64,000 bases of DNA from Glycine soja (taxonomy: Eukaryota; Streptophyta; Magnoliopsida; Fabales; Fabaceae): assembly GCF_004193775.1 (NCBI RefSeq), contig NC_041021.1:8810651-8874650 (forward strand), given 5' to 3'. The position numbers and the translations under genes were made by a program. Numbering within the stretch: position 1 is the stretch's first letter; each line of letters opens with the position of its first letter. The notes under the pieces were generated by a model. That model made no database searches and was not told the origin of the DNA. It saw only the letters and a list, made by a program, of their open reading frames with translations. This document shows, piece by piece, positions 12,116 to 23,879 of the stretch.

Positions 12116-12188
12116 GGCCCAAGCAAGAATTGAACCTGTGACTTTCAGGTTATTAGCACAACGCTTTAACCAACTGAGCTATTGAGCC
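12116..12188 (-). tRNA. tRNA-Ile(AAU)-like sequence, probably a pseudogene
   Basis: The 73-nt minus-strand sequence folds as a tRNA. Its acceptor arms ggctcaa and ttgggcc pair at all seven positions (one G-U), the D arm contains agctcagttggtta, the anticodon loop is ctaataa (AAU) and the T loop is ttcaatt. One mismatch in each of the D, anticodon and T stems suggests a decayed copy. It could be a tRNA pseudogene or the head of a SINE, but I see no clear SINE tail. Confidence 0.7.
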
Positions 12189-12479
12189 AATTACATTATA
12201 AAATAAATAATGTTGCTATACATAACACTAAAATTTCTAATGTATATTTAATGCGCATGTAAATTTAAATAATAAATTTTGTGACAATTAATTTTGATAT
12301 AACTCATACGAATTATTTAATCCGTATATATTTTATAAATAAAAAATATTTACTATTACAAAATTTAATATATATTAAATTTTGTAATAGTAAAAAAATT
12401 ATAATGCACAAATGAGTAATTTAACATATTAATAACTAAAAAAATAAAACTTTAAGGAATTAAAAGAAAACCAAAAAAC

Positions 12480-12615
12480 CAATATGGATGAAGTTCATCC
12501 GTATGGTTTATACAGATGAACTTCATCCGTATCCTTTATACGGATGAACTTCATACTTACGGATCAACTTCATCGGTATAATTTATATGGATCAAGTTGA
12601 TCTGTATGTGAAAAA
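12480..12615. repeat. Cluster of near-palindromic 20-bp units (ggatgaacttcatccgta)
   Basis: At least five alternating direct and inverted copies of a unit near tacggatgaacttcatccg run from 12483 to about 12612, with decay in the last copies. This resembles transposon subterminal repeats, but the core differs from the CACTA arrays elsewhere in the window. Confidence 0.7.
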
Positions 12616-12779
12616 TCTGCTTACAGATCACCACTCAGCCAAAAAAAGCAACTTGAAAAGGAACAATAAGCTACGGGCATTTTGGGCATTAATCAACAAT
12701 ACTGGGTGCACCAGCAATACTATTGGGTGCACCTAGCAACACCCTTAAAATTTTTTAATTATTTAAAAAAATACCACCG

Positions 12780-12853
12780 CTACTCCAATGACAATGGTGG
12801 TTGGATAACCGCCTTTAAATGCGCTTCGTAAAAAACCTTTTTTTTAGTAGTGG
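12780..12853 (+). repeat. CACTA-type right terminus
   Basis: The end, reverse-complemented, reads cactactaaaaaaaagg and continues into a subterminal motif ggcggttatccaaccacc. This is related to the left end at 36372 (tactactaaaaaaacaac, then acggttgtttgggaaccacc). It may be the right border of an element that captured the IST1, farnesyl diphosphate synthase and NRS/ER pieces. The matching left end was not found; it may lie upstream of element D, which would then be nested in it. Confidence 0.6.
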
Positions 12854-14093
12854 AACCACCATACAAGAACATGTCTTGTGTTAGCTGAATAGTTGAAGCA
12901 TTGAATAAAAGTACTTCCACAATCTAGAAGAATTCACAATTGTCATTACAATTCAACTTTATTCACATTTGAAAATACTGGTAAAATCTCTCTAAAATCT
13001 TCATCGATCAAGAACAACTTTTTGACGAAATAGTCTTCTGATAATATCTTAAATCTTAGATCTCTTAATATATCTAAGTGCCCTATCCAAAGTTTCAATG
13101 CTCACCTACTAACCAAAGGTACTTCGTTTCAAATTAATAATTAAAGCAACATGTTATTATGTGATATAAATTAAATGTTTTTGATCATTTTAGAGATATG
13201 AAATTTGTTATTATTTATAGTATATGCTACTTTGAGAAAAATATTATCTTGTGTACAACTAGCTTATTTTCATAAATTATTTTAAATAGTTTATAGAAAA
13301 TAAACTATCTTATAAGTTATTAGTTTTTTTTCTAATTTTATCCTTATTATTTTATTTAAAATTCCATTTTTTTTTCAATTTAAAACTCATATTTTTTCTT
13401 GTTGTCTAGAAAAAATTTTCAATCTAATTTTATATTCTTACATGCGCATAACATGCATGACAATCAACTTTTCATTTGTCATTGTTACATTGTTCCTTAA
13501 TGTTAGACCTTCTTTGAATCATATTAACTTTCTAATTATTTGTTGTATTATTTTTAGGTTTCTTTTAATTGTATGACCTAATTCAATTCTTTGCATGATA
13601 TTTATTTTTTCGATTCAATTCATAAAAGGAAAAATATGCCCTAGTTTTTAAGATATGATAAGTAATTACTAGAAATAAAATTCAAATATTAAAAAAAATT
13701 AAATATGTCATTTTACTTCATTTGACATTTATCAACTAGTCTTACCAAACACTTTCAACTAAATCAACTATCTTACGAGCTTTCAACTAGTTTCTAGCTT
13801 TTTAGCTCCTAGCTTATGAGTGTGTTTTGCAAGACATTCAACTAGCTTTAAAATTTTTTTTTTACTAATTCAAAAACTTGTTTAATTGTTTGCTAAATGA
13901 ACTTTTTTTAGTAGCATTTAGTATTTTTGAGATGATAGTTGAAGTTATGTTTTTTTTTTAAAAAAAAAAGCATTGGCTTCTATCTTTTTATATTTATTCC
14001 CTTTTTATCCTTGAATGTTTATTAGATTTACTTTTTAATCTTTTATATTTAAGGTAAAATTTCATTATTTTTACCTTTTATTGCATATGATAG
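12854..14093. other. AT-rich non-coding DNA
   Basis: No gene is visible. Repeated words such as ctttcaactagtttctagct and aactagctta suggest an old MITE tract around 13250-13850, but I cannot define its ends. The LTR retrotransposon target site gatag ends this stretch. Confidence 0.4.
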
Positions 14094-15253
14094 TGTCGTA
14101 GCCTACCCTACGACGTGTGTGCGGGCGAAAAGCAAAAGGCGCGTCTTCCAAAAGGAAAACGTATGGGAGTTGCCACAAACGTTTATTTAAGGAAAACATT
14201 TGAAAAAACCAAAAAAAGGTCTACAAATTTTGAAAATAAGAGTTCAGAAGTTGTTTACGCATAGGGAAGGTATTAGCACCCCACGCGCTTGCCACAAGGG
14301 GCGACAACCTTTAATCGAGTGTGCACAACATGACATTAAAATTATTTATTTTTCCCTTTTTTATATTTCTTTTTTTTTGGGGGGTCGACAAGGGGGCTGC
14401 CCTTGCTCCTACATATCCTTAGGTGCGATGAGGAATTCAGACCTACATAGTTCTTTAAAGTGAGAAAGTTTATGTGTTGAGTTGGTTTTATGCTTTTGAA
14501 AGATTTATTTTAATTACAAACAAGAAGGTCGTTAAGATGTTGGACCTTAAAACGATCTCAAGTGATATTTGATGGAGAGAAGTTTAGTTATGAGTTGGTT
14601 TTTATTTTGGTTTTTTTTATTAACTTTCAATCTTTTTAAAGACAATTTTACGGCACTAGTGATCGGTTAGAATTAAACTTTACAAATGAAAATGAGATCA
14701 CCAATGATAAATGGAGAAGATGAATATGCATATAACAGAGGGGACTCCTAAGGGTACATAGATTATATTCAACTCTTGAAGAGAAGAAAAAAAATAACCA
14801 ATTGTTGCATGAGAGACACAGAACAAGAAAATGATGTAGGGAATGATCATGATTGTGATTCAGTAGTGCCTCGGCTTTGCTTTTCTTCCTTCTTCCTCTT
14901 CTTTCTCTTTCTTTTTCCAACTTCTAAACCCTTAAACCCCTCCCCCAGCACGGCTATATATAGGAAAAAAGCCATTTTGGGGCAGGGGAAGCTTGCCCAG
15001 TCGAGCTGGTTGCTTAGGTACAAAACCATTTCATGGCCCAAGCGAACCAGATGCTAGTCTGGGTGAGCTAGGGTCTAGAAAAATCCAAAAAAGACCCTTT
15101 TCCCCCTTCCTTGGTATTCTTTTGTTTTCTTGATCAAAACACTGAGTGATTCCTTGCTTGGCATTGTAATCGGCGCCAAATATCATAATTTGACTAGCAA
15201 GAATCAAAATATCATATCGAACAATATTCCTCGGACGAAATTATGGTCTAATA
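14094..15253 (-). repeat. 3' LTR of the Tat/Ogre-like element (left copy)
   Basis: Aligns with 34650-35798 along its full length, including shared blocks such as aaaaggcgcgtcttccaaaa and gaatcaaaatatcatatcga. The inner border next to 15254 reads tata instead of the expected tgaca, and small insertions and deletions separate the two copies, so the insertion is not recent. The adjoining internal strand aagtaaacagggacaac is purine-rich, as expected of a polypurine tract. Confidence 0.9.
14954..14963 (-). promoter_or_regulatory. LTR TATA box, left copy
   Basis: The palindromic ctatatatag is followed on the minus strand by the LTR leader. The right LTR has ctatttatag at 35498-35507 in the same place. 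Confidence 0.6.
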
Positions 15254-15449
15254 GTTGTCCCTGTTTACTTATCTTTTATTGAAAATGGAAAGATAAATAA
15301 AGATAAGGACACTAATTTCACCTGAGCGATCTTGCTATTTGAAACTGGATGCCAAAGGAAATAGAGGAAGTGGAACCAAAAAAGCAAAAGGACATTAACA
15401 TTGAAGTATAGAAAGCATCAAGCAAAAGACGGCGTAGTCTTGCAAAACA

Positions 15450-16227
15450 TAAAACTGGAGATATTGAGGTCTTTGTAAAAGACTGAAGACATTGTTGTAT
15501 TGTAAATGTAAAAGACAGAAAATATTGAAGTCTTTGAAAATGTGAAAGACTGAAGACATTGGAGTCTTGTAAAGAATGTAAAAGACTAAAGACATTGAAG
15601 TCTTGTAAAGAATGTAAAAGACTAAAGACATTGAAGTCTTTGAAAATGTAGAAGACTAAAGACACTGAAGTCTTGTAAATGTAAAAGATTGAAGACATTG
15701 AAGTCTTGTAAAATGTAAAAGACTGAAGACACTGAAGTCTTGTACAAATGTAAAAGACTGAAGATATTGAAGTTTTGTAAAATGTAAAAGACTAAAGACA
15801 TTGAAGTCTTGTAAAAATGTAAAAGACTAAAGACATTGAAGTCTCGTAAAAATGTAAAAGACTAAAGACATTGAAGTCTCGTTGAAATGTAAAAGACCAA
15901 AGATGTTTAAAGTCTTTGAAAATGTAAAAGACTAAAGACATTGAATTCTTTGAAAATGTAAAAGACTAAAGGCATTGAAGTCTTTGGCAATATAAAAAAC
16001 TGAAGATATTGAAGTCTTTAAAAATGCAAAAGACTGAAGACATTGAAGTCTTTGGAAATGTAAAAGACTGAAGACATTGAAGTCTTCGAAAATGTAAAAG
16101 ATTGAAGACATTGAAGTCTTTGGAAATGTAAAAGACTGAAGAAATTGAAGTCTTTGGAAATGTAAAGACTAAAGACATTGAAGTCTTCAAAATGTAAAAG
16201 ACTGAAGACATTGAAGTCTTTGAAAAC
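15450..16227. repeat. Minisatellite of about 33-bp units near the retrotransposon 3' end
   Basis: About 23 tandem units close to aaatgtaaaagactgaagac followed by attgaagtctttg, with unit length near 33 bp and small indels between units. Each unit contains the short inverted pair agact and agtct, so single units could form hairpins. The open frames across it translate to repeated 11-residue patterns and are a by-product of the repeat. Tandem repeats in the 3' untranslated region are known from Tat/Ogre-type elements. Confidence 0.92.
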
Positions 16228-16639
16228 TTCCACTGAATGCATACACGCTTGGTAAAGAAATCAAACCCCAAAATCAATCAAAACACACATTTTCCAAAAA
16301 ATAATGTGACAAATGAGGAATGAAAGCACAAAGATAGAATTTATCATAACCAAGGATGAGATTAAGACATGTTTCATTTCATTTCTAAAGAAACATTAGA
16401 ATAAACACCATATTCAATTAAATAGAGGAAAATCAATCAAAGGTGTATAAAATCTCACACAAGCAAGTGCTTCCTCTCAATTCTACCCACAAACATGCCA
16501 TAAATTAATTTTGCAAGTCATTTCCCATCAAATCAAGGGTAATGTGCATATCAGAGCACTTGAAAATGACGTTGATGCTCCTCACAAGTGCTTACCATCA
16601 AGTTTACAAGTGCTTCCTCTCATTTCCCATCAACGTCGT

Positions 16640-17719
16640 TTAACTACATATGCCCCCTATGGGTTGTTGCTTGCTTATCAGCCAAATGTTGCATGTATGC
16701 ATGCACCTGGAGCTCTATCCTCTGCATGTGAGCTAAGATGGACTCTAAAGTTGGTGGCTGATGTAGAGGCGGTGGTGGTGTGTTTGCGGCTGGCTACTGC
16801 TGCTGGTCTTGCCCCGGCTGTTGTACCTGCCTCGACATGCAATATTGCTCAATGAATGTCCTGTTAATAGGAGGTCGGATGAGCTTTGTCGGGGCGACCG
16901 GTACTCCGTAGAATTGGCAGAGACCTGTAATCAATGCCGAAAACCCTAGTGTCGTATTGGACTTCGCTGGGTCCACTGGGTGTCTCAGAGGTGCAATACC
17001 TATAAACTGGTGGATGGCATCTGAGATAAGTTGTGCCACATGAACACTGATCTAGGTCATGATGTTGTAGACCAAATGACATTTGGGTAGCATGAGATCA
17101 GAGTTATGGCCATTGGGAAGGATGTTACTGAGCAGGAGTGCCATCCAGATTTGAGTTAGAATGGTCATGCTAGTGCGCATGATCCGCACCCGCCTCCCTG
17201 CTACGCTCCGTGCAAAATCATGTCCCGGGGAGCAAAGTAGCTGACCTATGGCCTCTTCATCAAAACCTAAAAATTGACTTCTTCTCTTAGTGTATTTGCA
17301 TCACTGTCCCTCTTCTAAGATCAATGGATGCCCCAAGAATTGGTTGATAGAATCTGTGTCATACGGGATCCATTGGCCCCGCACTCAGGATCGCTTGTCC
17401 ATGAATCCTTCTTCAGTGGGCTAGGCAATTGTGTAAATCTCCATGACTACTTCAGGATCATACTTCGCCATAGGCTCTGTCAGTTGCATCCAATGCTTCC
17501 TGGCAACTTCAGCTTGGAATTTTGCATACTCTCCCTCCACTAGTTGGACCCTTTTTCTTTGAGAAAAAACCAATCTTCAATCACTTGAAAATGACGTTGA
17601 TGCTCCTCACATCGGAAGCGGTGCCTATCAAACTCAATTTTTGCTTGTGGGGCTGCACTGGATCCTTCCCTTGCAGTGGCCTTCCTAGCTCTCTTAGCAG
17701 CACGTTTCCTCGGGGCCAT
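16640..17719 (-). pseudogene. Transposase_32-like 'putative plant transposon protein' ORF, broken
   Basis: The start MAPRKRAAKRARKA at 17719 is followed by FDRHRFRCEEHQRHFQVIED, and later by AQLISDAIHQFIGIAPLRHP, FSALITGLCQFYGVPVAPTK and RPPINRTFIEQYC, then a proline- and glutamine-rich tail ending near 16640. This is the domain often annotated as a putative plant transposon protein in soybean retroelements. Its biochemical role is unknown to me. It lies 3' of integrase on the same strand, where Tat-group elements often carry an extra ORF. Several frameshifts and stops break it between 17540 and 17040. Confidence 0.75.
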
Positions 17720-19410
17720 TTGTGAAACAACAAAAAAACAATAGCCAAACAAACACAAATATCTTAGCAAAAACTATTTTCAGAGACGAGTTAGCCATTG
17801 GGTTTTTTCTATTCTCCCATTTCCTTTTTATTTTATTTCATTATCTTGTTTTTCTTCTCTTTCCCCTCTTTTTTCATTTTATTTTATTTCATTTTTTCTA
17901 TTATTTATTATTTTTTACTAAAAGCTACTCTATGCACGTTTACTCCCAAAAACACAAAAATTAAACAAAACCCAAATCCAACTAAGTGCCCTGATTTCAC
18001 AAGAAAATGGGGGTGTTGTTCATTTTATTTCATTATCTTGTTTTTCTTCTCCTTCCTAAATCCAACTATCAATTTGGGTTTGATACCACACCTAATTACA
18101 TGACTAGACAGGTTAAATCCTTCAAAGCCTCGAATAGAATGTAGTCCAACCATTGTGGCATTTCACCGAAAGTGCACACGTTTAAGCATGCAAAAATGAG
18201 GATTTGAGCATAACCAAACAATGCATTGCACAAGGGTGACCTCCTATAATTCAAACCAACACACTTTTACACAAACAGAAACAACCAAACAACCATCATA
18301 TGCATTGCATTTCTACTTAAAAAGAAAGCACAAATCATCAAACGTAACAAGAAGAAAATGATATTTTGAGCTGAAGATGATCCTTACTTGGATGAGATGA
18401 AAGGAATGCAAAAGATTTGAGGTAAATGTTCACATAAAAGGCTCAAAGCTGCTGCCGCAATGGAGGTCCTGCGGGTTTTGAGTGATGAAGGTTTGAAATT
18501 TGGAGAAAATGGGGGCGAAATCAGATTTCACCCCTTTATTTAAGGCTGATGTCCGACCTGACTCACCCAAGCGAGCAGATGCCTCGCCCAAGTGAGTTAA
18601 TTTTAAATTAATTTTTTTTTAGAAAAAATGTTTTTTATTTCTTTTTTTATTATTATATTTTTCTAATAAGCTTTATAATTACGTATAAATCCTAGGCAGA
18701 TTCATGAGATAATTTAAAAAGAAAAATGAACAACACCAACTTGTAACGGAAAGCATAAAACTTAAAATTAAAGAGCAAAGTTTAGAGATACTAGGTTGCC
18801 TCCTAGGAGCGCTTCTTTAACGTCTTTAGCTGGACGTGTGGTTGTAGTCGAGGCTTTGCCATCTCATCCTTCCTCTTTTCTTCGATCATGAGAAAATTCG
18901 ATCATGAGCAAATCCTAATGCCTTGACAAAGAGAATGTTAACATGCAAATGTTTAAAATGCTATGAAATGCTCGCGTCGCCTTTCCCATTTGTCCCTAGG
19001 TTTACCTAAGTTGGTGTGGTGCCGTCCATAACCCAAAATGACTCTTCATTCATTTTTCCCTTTGCAAAACACTTAGAGATGATAAGATGCAGTTGCATGC
19101 ATGTTTATTATTGAACATTCATTTAACGCAACAATTAACCAAGTGTTGTGTTTTCTCTTTTTGTTTTTTCTTTTCTTTTTTTTTTTGTTCAATTTTACTC
19201 AACGCTTATGGCACCCCTACTAAATGTGCCAAATGAGCGACTTTTGATCGGGCAGATTTGACCATTGGCTCCGGAGTGATGGTCATGTGAGTGAGCAAAA
19301 GTGAGAGTGTATATTCATGCCCAGCGACAATAAAAAGAAGTGCAAAGGATACAACACTAGAGGGAGAGATACAAATCATCAATCTATATTCATTAACATT
19401 GCGATTATTG

Positions 19411-20290
19411 TTACAACAATAGCCTAAGACGTGAGGATCCTAATGAGTCCTCAGGAGGCCCTGGTTGAGCTCTTAAATTGCCCCAAGTATTATGTATAGT
19501 ATCACTTGACGAGATTAGAATTAAAGGCAAAGGTAGCTCTTCATCATCCATATTCATGAGCAACAATGCTCCTCTTGAGAAAGCCTTCTTCACCATAAAT
19601 GGTCCTTCATAGTTTGCGCATAGAAGTTTGATAACCATGCAATGCGAAGGGTAGCATCTCGTGCCAATCCTTGTACGACATTGTCATTTTCTAAATGATC
19701 TTCTTGATGTTTTTATTGGCAGCCTCAATTGCCCTATTCATCTTGGATCGATAAGGCGTTGAATTATGGTGTTGGATTTTGAAATCCTTACATATTTCCT
19801 TCATCATTTTGTTGTTCAAATTGGTGGCATTATCGGTGATGATCTTTCTAGGCAACCCGTATCTATAAATTATTTCCTTCTTAATGAATATAATCACCAT
19901 ATTCCTAGTCACGTTAGCATATGAGGCTGCTTCCACCCATTTGGTGAAGTAATCAATGATGACTAAGATGAAGTGATGCCCATTTGAAGCCTTGGGTTCA
20001 ATATCCCCAATCACGTCTATGCCCTACATTGAGAACGGCCACGGTGCTGCCAACACATTCAACGGTACAATTGGAGCATTAAAATTATCAGCAAAGGTCT
20101 CGCATTTCCTCACGTGAACACAACAATCATTCTCAGTAGTGAGCTAGTAATATCCAGCCCTCAGAATCTTTCGGGCCATGGCATGTCCATTGGCATGGGT
20201 ACCAAAGGATCCCTCATGCACCTCCAATAATATTTGTTCGGCCTCCTTCGCCTTCACACATCACAGTAATACCATATCATGGTTTCTTTT
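19411..20290 (-). pseudogene. Retrotransposon integrase region, broken
   Basis: Reading down the minus strand there is an HHCC zinc-binding region (HEGSFGTHANGHAM, then ENDCCVHVRKC, about 20230-20100). The catalytic core (20014-19691) has DYFTKWVEA for the first aspartate, TDNATNLNN for the second, and NRAIEAANKN for the glutamate. A C-terminal region YEGPFMVKKAFSRGALLL lies at 19610-19540. In the family, integrase joins the cDNA to target DNA. A stop before the core and further stops after it break the frame. Confidence 0.85.
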
Positions 20291-20603
20291 ATATAAGACA
20301 TTCCCACTAAAGAGGAAACTGGCTGCCAACCTCCATAACATCCTCTTGTCATTGTCAGAGGCCTCAGGTGGGTATTCCTTGTCCTTAATGTATCGTTTGA
20401 TATCAAAGTACTAAGGTTTACCATCCTCCTCTTCTTTTATCAAACAACAGTGTGCAGGCTCAACACGACATTTGATGTCGATGCATGGCAAATCTCCGTG
20501 AGGGTGATAGAGTAGCAAGAGTGTTAGCCATTTGGTTTTCCTCTCTAGGAATATGATGAAATGATATATCATCAAAGAGTTCCATCAATTCCTTGATGTA
20601 AGC

Positions 20604-20897
20604 CTAGTAAGGAACCAACTTGTGGTCTTTGGTCTCCCATTCACCTTTCAACTGATGAATTACTAACGTTGAATCTCCGTATGCCTCATACTCCGCCATA
20701 TTGTTTGTACAGTCGAAACACAACCTAGTCGTGAAAGGCAAACATTGTTTGTCCGACGAAACCAACACTGCCCCAATTCCATGACCTAGTGCATTAGACG
20801 CACCATCAAACCACACAACCCACTTATCTATGTGTTCATCTTCAACCTCCTCTTCAAACAAGGCCATAATATCCTCATTAGGGAATTCTGGATGCAT
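20604..20897 (-). pseudogene. Archaeal-type (second) RNase H domain of the Tat element
   Basis: VVWFDGASNALGHGIGAVLV followed by CTNNMAEYEA is the aRNH signature, with the catalytic aspartate in FDGA and the glutamate in MAEYEA. It lies between the usual RNase H and the integrase, a trait of Tat-lineage Ty3/gypsy elements. The segment after AYG looks shortened: part of the domain before DSTLVIHQLKGEWETKD is missing. Confidence 0.82.
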
Positions 20898-20929
20898 AGG
20901 CTGATAATCATTTATGTAAGGTGCTCCCT

Positions 20930-21655
20930 TTTATTGCCTTCTGAGTGACATAGACGATATTGAATTCTGACAACAAAAACTATCATCGAGCTATTCTTCC
21001 AGTAAGAGCGGGCTTTTCAAAGATGTACTTGAAGGGATCCATTTTGGACACCAACCAAGTAGTATAACTCAACATATACTGCCTCAATCGGTGAGTTGCC
21101 CACGCCAAGGCACAACATGTCCTTTTTAGAAATGAGTAGTTCATCTCGCATGCTGTGAATTTCTTGCTCAAGTAATAGATGGCTCGTTCCCTTTTTTTGG
21201 ATTCGTCGTGTTGTCCTAGCACACATCCCATCGACTCATCTAACATTGTCATGTATAGAATAAGAGGTCTCCCATGCACTATTTAATTATTTCAAATGCT
21301 ACTTGGCAATCATCATCCCATTTGACAGACTGATTTTTATGCAACAATCTGAAAAAGGGCTCACAAGTGGCGGTTAACTGTGATATGAATCTTGCGATGT
21401 AGTTTAACCTCCCCCAGAAACCCCGGACTTGCTTCTTTGTACATGGCTCGGGCATCTCGAGGATCACTTTCACCTTGTCCAGATCCACCTCTATTCCTCT
21501 CTAGCTAACAAAAAAGCCGAGCAACTTTCCAGACTTTACCCCGAACGTACACTTCGTGGCATTCAGTCTCAACCTGTATTTACATTGTCGCCCGAACAAC
21601 TTTTGCAAATTGACTAGGTGTTCCTCCTCTATTCTTGATTTTGCGATCATGTCAT
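20930..21655 (-). pseudogene. Reverse transcriptase C-terminal half and RNase H, broken
   Basis: Homology starts at DMIAKSRIEEEHLVNLQKLF, just inside the catalytic YVDD motif, at 21655. It continues through RLRLNATKCTFGVKSGKLLG, EMPEPCTKKQVRGFWGRLNY and the RNase H stretch YLSKKFTACEMNYSFLKRT to 20983. The N-terminal palm and fingers and the whole protease are missing. The adjoining DNA (21656-22106) is a piece of an unrelated LTR. Stops at about 21504 and 21280 also break the frame. Confidence 0.85.
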
Positions 21656-22106
21656 GTTGTAACTTCAATCTACTTGGGTTGTTGTAATTGAGAACAAGAG
21701 AGGGTACATCTCTTGTGGATCAGTTCAAGTGGAGGGTACATCCACTTGGTTGTTACAAAGAGAACAAGGGAGGGTACATCCCTTGTGGATCTTTGCTTGT
21801 AAAGGATTTTACAAGGTTGAAAAGAAATCTCAAGGACCACAGGTCGCTTGGGGACTGGATGTAGGCACGGGTTGTTGCCGAACCAGTATAAAACTCTTGT
21901 GTTTGTCTTCTTCTTCTCTACACTCTTTAATTTCCGTTGTGCACTTTAATTATCACTTTTACTGTTGGTTAAGTTTCTATTTTTGTTCTTTACTTTCTTA
22001 ACATTATAGTAAAAGCCTAAGAAGGGTATATTTTTAATTAGTAAAGGTTCAGTAATAATTAATTCAACCCCCCATCTTAATTATTCCAAGGCCACTTGAT
22101 CCAACA
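21656..22106 (+). repeat. Partial LTR of another retrotransposon, replacing protease and RT N-terminus
   Basis: This is the 3' part of the same LTR family found as a solo LTR at 45759-47371, in the opposite orientation. Shared marks are the repeated gagggtacatc blocks, the stretch ending cttgatccaaca, and aaccagtataaaactcttgt. Its right border (22106) is a normal LTR end. The left border is truncated inside the LTR. It sits between gag and the RT catalytic motif of the host element. Confidence 0.8.
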
Positions 22107-22261
22107 GTTGGGATTTGCACTCGGTCGGGGCTATGTAGGGAATGGATTTTGTGGGTGATGTTGGGGAGGTCTTTGTAGTTGATTGGACATTCTTGGTCGA
22201 AGGGGCATTAAGCAGGGGGAGATACGATATTGGCTAAGTAATTATATTGGTACGGGGGATA

Positions 22262-23400
22262 CTAATACATAGGGTTGTGAGGGGTTTGCGGGGAGCTTGG
22301 CCATGTGGGTACTATGGTCACATCATGGGTGTCTCCTTCCTTTTTCTTTGCTCCACCTGCCCCAGGCCTCCTATTGCCGAAACTCATTGAAGCAGCATAA
22401 TCAAACTTGCCCCTTCTTAGGCCTACTTTGATCCTTTCGCTTGCAAATATCAGAGTTGCAAAACTCGAGGGCATGTATCCCACCATCTTCTCGTAGTAGA
22501 ACACAGGTAAAGTGTCTATTATCATTGTGATCATTTCCCTCTCCATCATTGGGGGCGCTACTTAAGCCGCCAGATCCCTCCATCTCTGGGCATATTAGTT
22601 GAAGGATTCCTGCTCCTTTTTGCACATGTTCTGTAGTTGCATTCTATTTGGGGCTATAGTGGAATTGTACTGGTATTGCCTGACGAAGGCAGCCATTAGG
22701 TCTTTCCAAGAATGGACCCGGGAAGATTCTAGATTAGTGTACCAAGTGATAGCTACCCCAACCAAACTCTTATAAAAAAAATGCATCAAGAGTTTTTCAT
22801 CCTTCGCGTATGCTCCCATTTTCTGGCAGTACATCTTTAGGTGACTCTTGGGGCAAGTAGTCCCCTTGTACTTGTCGAAATCTAGCACCTTGAACTTCAG
22901 AGGTATGACAACGTCGGGCACTAGGCATAACTCTGCCATGTCAGTAAAAGGATAGTCTCTACCTCTTTAGTGGTCCTCGGCCTTTCTTCTATATGATCAA
23001 ACCATTTCCACCATGTCAAGAGGTAGTCTTCCCACTACAAAATGTAAAGGCCGTGGGCGATAATGAGGGCCCCCCAAAGTGTTTGACAAGGGTACGCTAC
23101 CAAATGCTTGCCCCTAAGTGGCGTATTCGAGGTGAGGCTCGAAGTCGACCAGAGTGTGGTCTTGGGGTACTTCATGTGTCTCCCCCATGGGTTTAGGGAC
23201 TTGTGCATGACCAAATTGGGGATGTTGGCTCTCAATGGGTATGGGAGTAGAGTTATCGACATTCTCATCGGGTGTGTGTGCAACATTGGGTTATGCATAG
23301 TTGGGAGGCAAGCCATATGGTGGAAAGGGATGCTTTCTCTGGGCCTGCACAAAATGGGGGCCGTCCATACTTCCCAATGCTTCACCTCCCTAACCTACCA
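22262..23400 (-). pseudogene. Retrotransposon gag, broken
   Basis: The core gag stretch starts near MAELCLVPDVVIPLKFKVLD (22939) and continues with KYKGTTCPKSHLKMYCQKMG, VGVAITWYTNLESS and MAAFVRQYQYNS. After a break come MMEREMITMIIDTL and FASERIKVGLRRGK, ending near PHNPMY at 22262. Upstream, to 23400, is a poorly conserved proline-rich N-terminal part. In the family gag builds the virus-like particle. Stops near 22565 and 22975 break it. The longer plus-strand frame opposite (23108-23647) has no family features. Confidence 0.8.
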
Positions 23401-23879
23401 TATCCAGGATTGGACGATTTACTTGATTGCTACTAGATGGGTGAGTCGGGTCCACCTCAATGGCGGTACTTGTGGCAACGACTGCAATCGCATTGACCTC
23501 TATCAGTTTTCTTATACTCATCATGGCCTCCATCATGGTGGTCATTTGGTCTTTCATGGCTTCCATGTCGTCCTTTATTTATTCTTGGACTTCCTCCATA
23601 TCACTCATGATTCTAGCCTTGGCATGTGTTCGGTAAGGGTGTCGTAAAGTGCATTCGTTCTTTTTTATTACTGTGATTACGTTTTGACGATGATGACTGT
23701 TAAGGAAAGAATGCAATGGGTAATGCAACAACTAAATAAATGTGAATGCATGACAATGATAAGTTGCTGAAGTATTATGAATTTTACACAGGACATTCAG
23801 TAGAACATAGGGTCGAATCAAATCCAATTTTCATTAAAAATAACATTGTTCATCTTGTTAGAGCCAAAAAATAACTAGA

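Noticed and set aside
14648..15057. Several lysine- or serine-rich ORFs in the LTR, repeated at 35305-35803.
   Set aside because: They are low-complexity frames in the LTR leader, present in both LTR copies.
15318..16277. Minus-strand ORFs of 74-126 codons with repeated SSVFYILKTSM patterns.
   Set aside because: They are translations of the 33-bp tandem repeat, present in several frames, with no other sign of coding.
23108..23647. Plus-strand ORF of 179 codons.
   Set aside because: It lies antisense to the retrotransposon gag region and has no recognisable domain.
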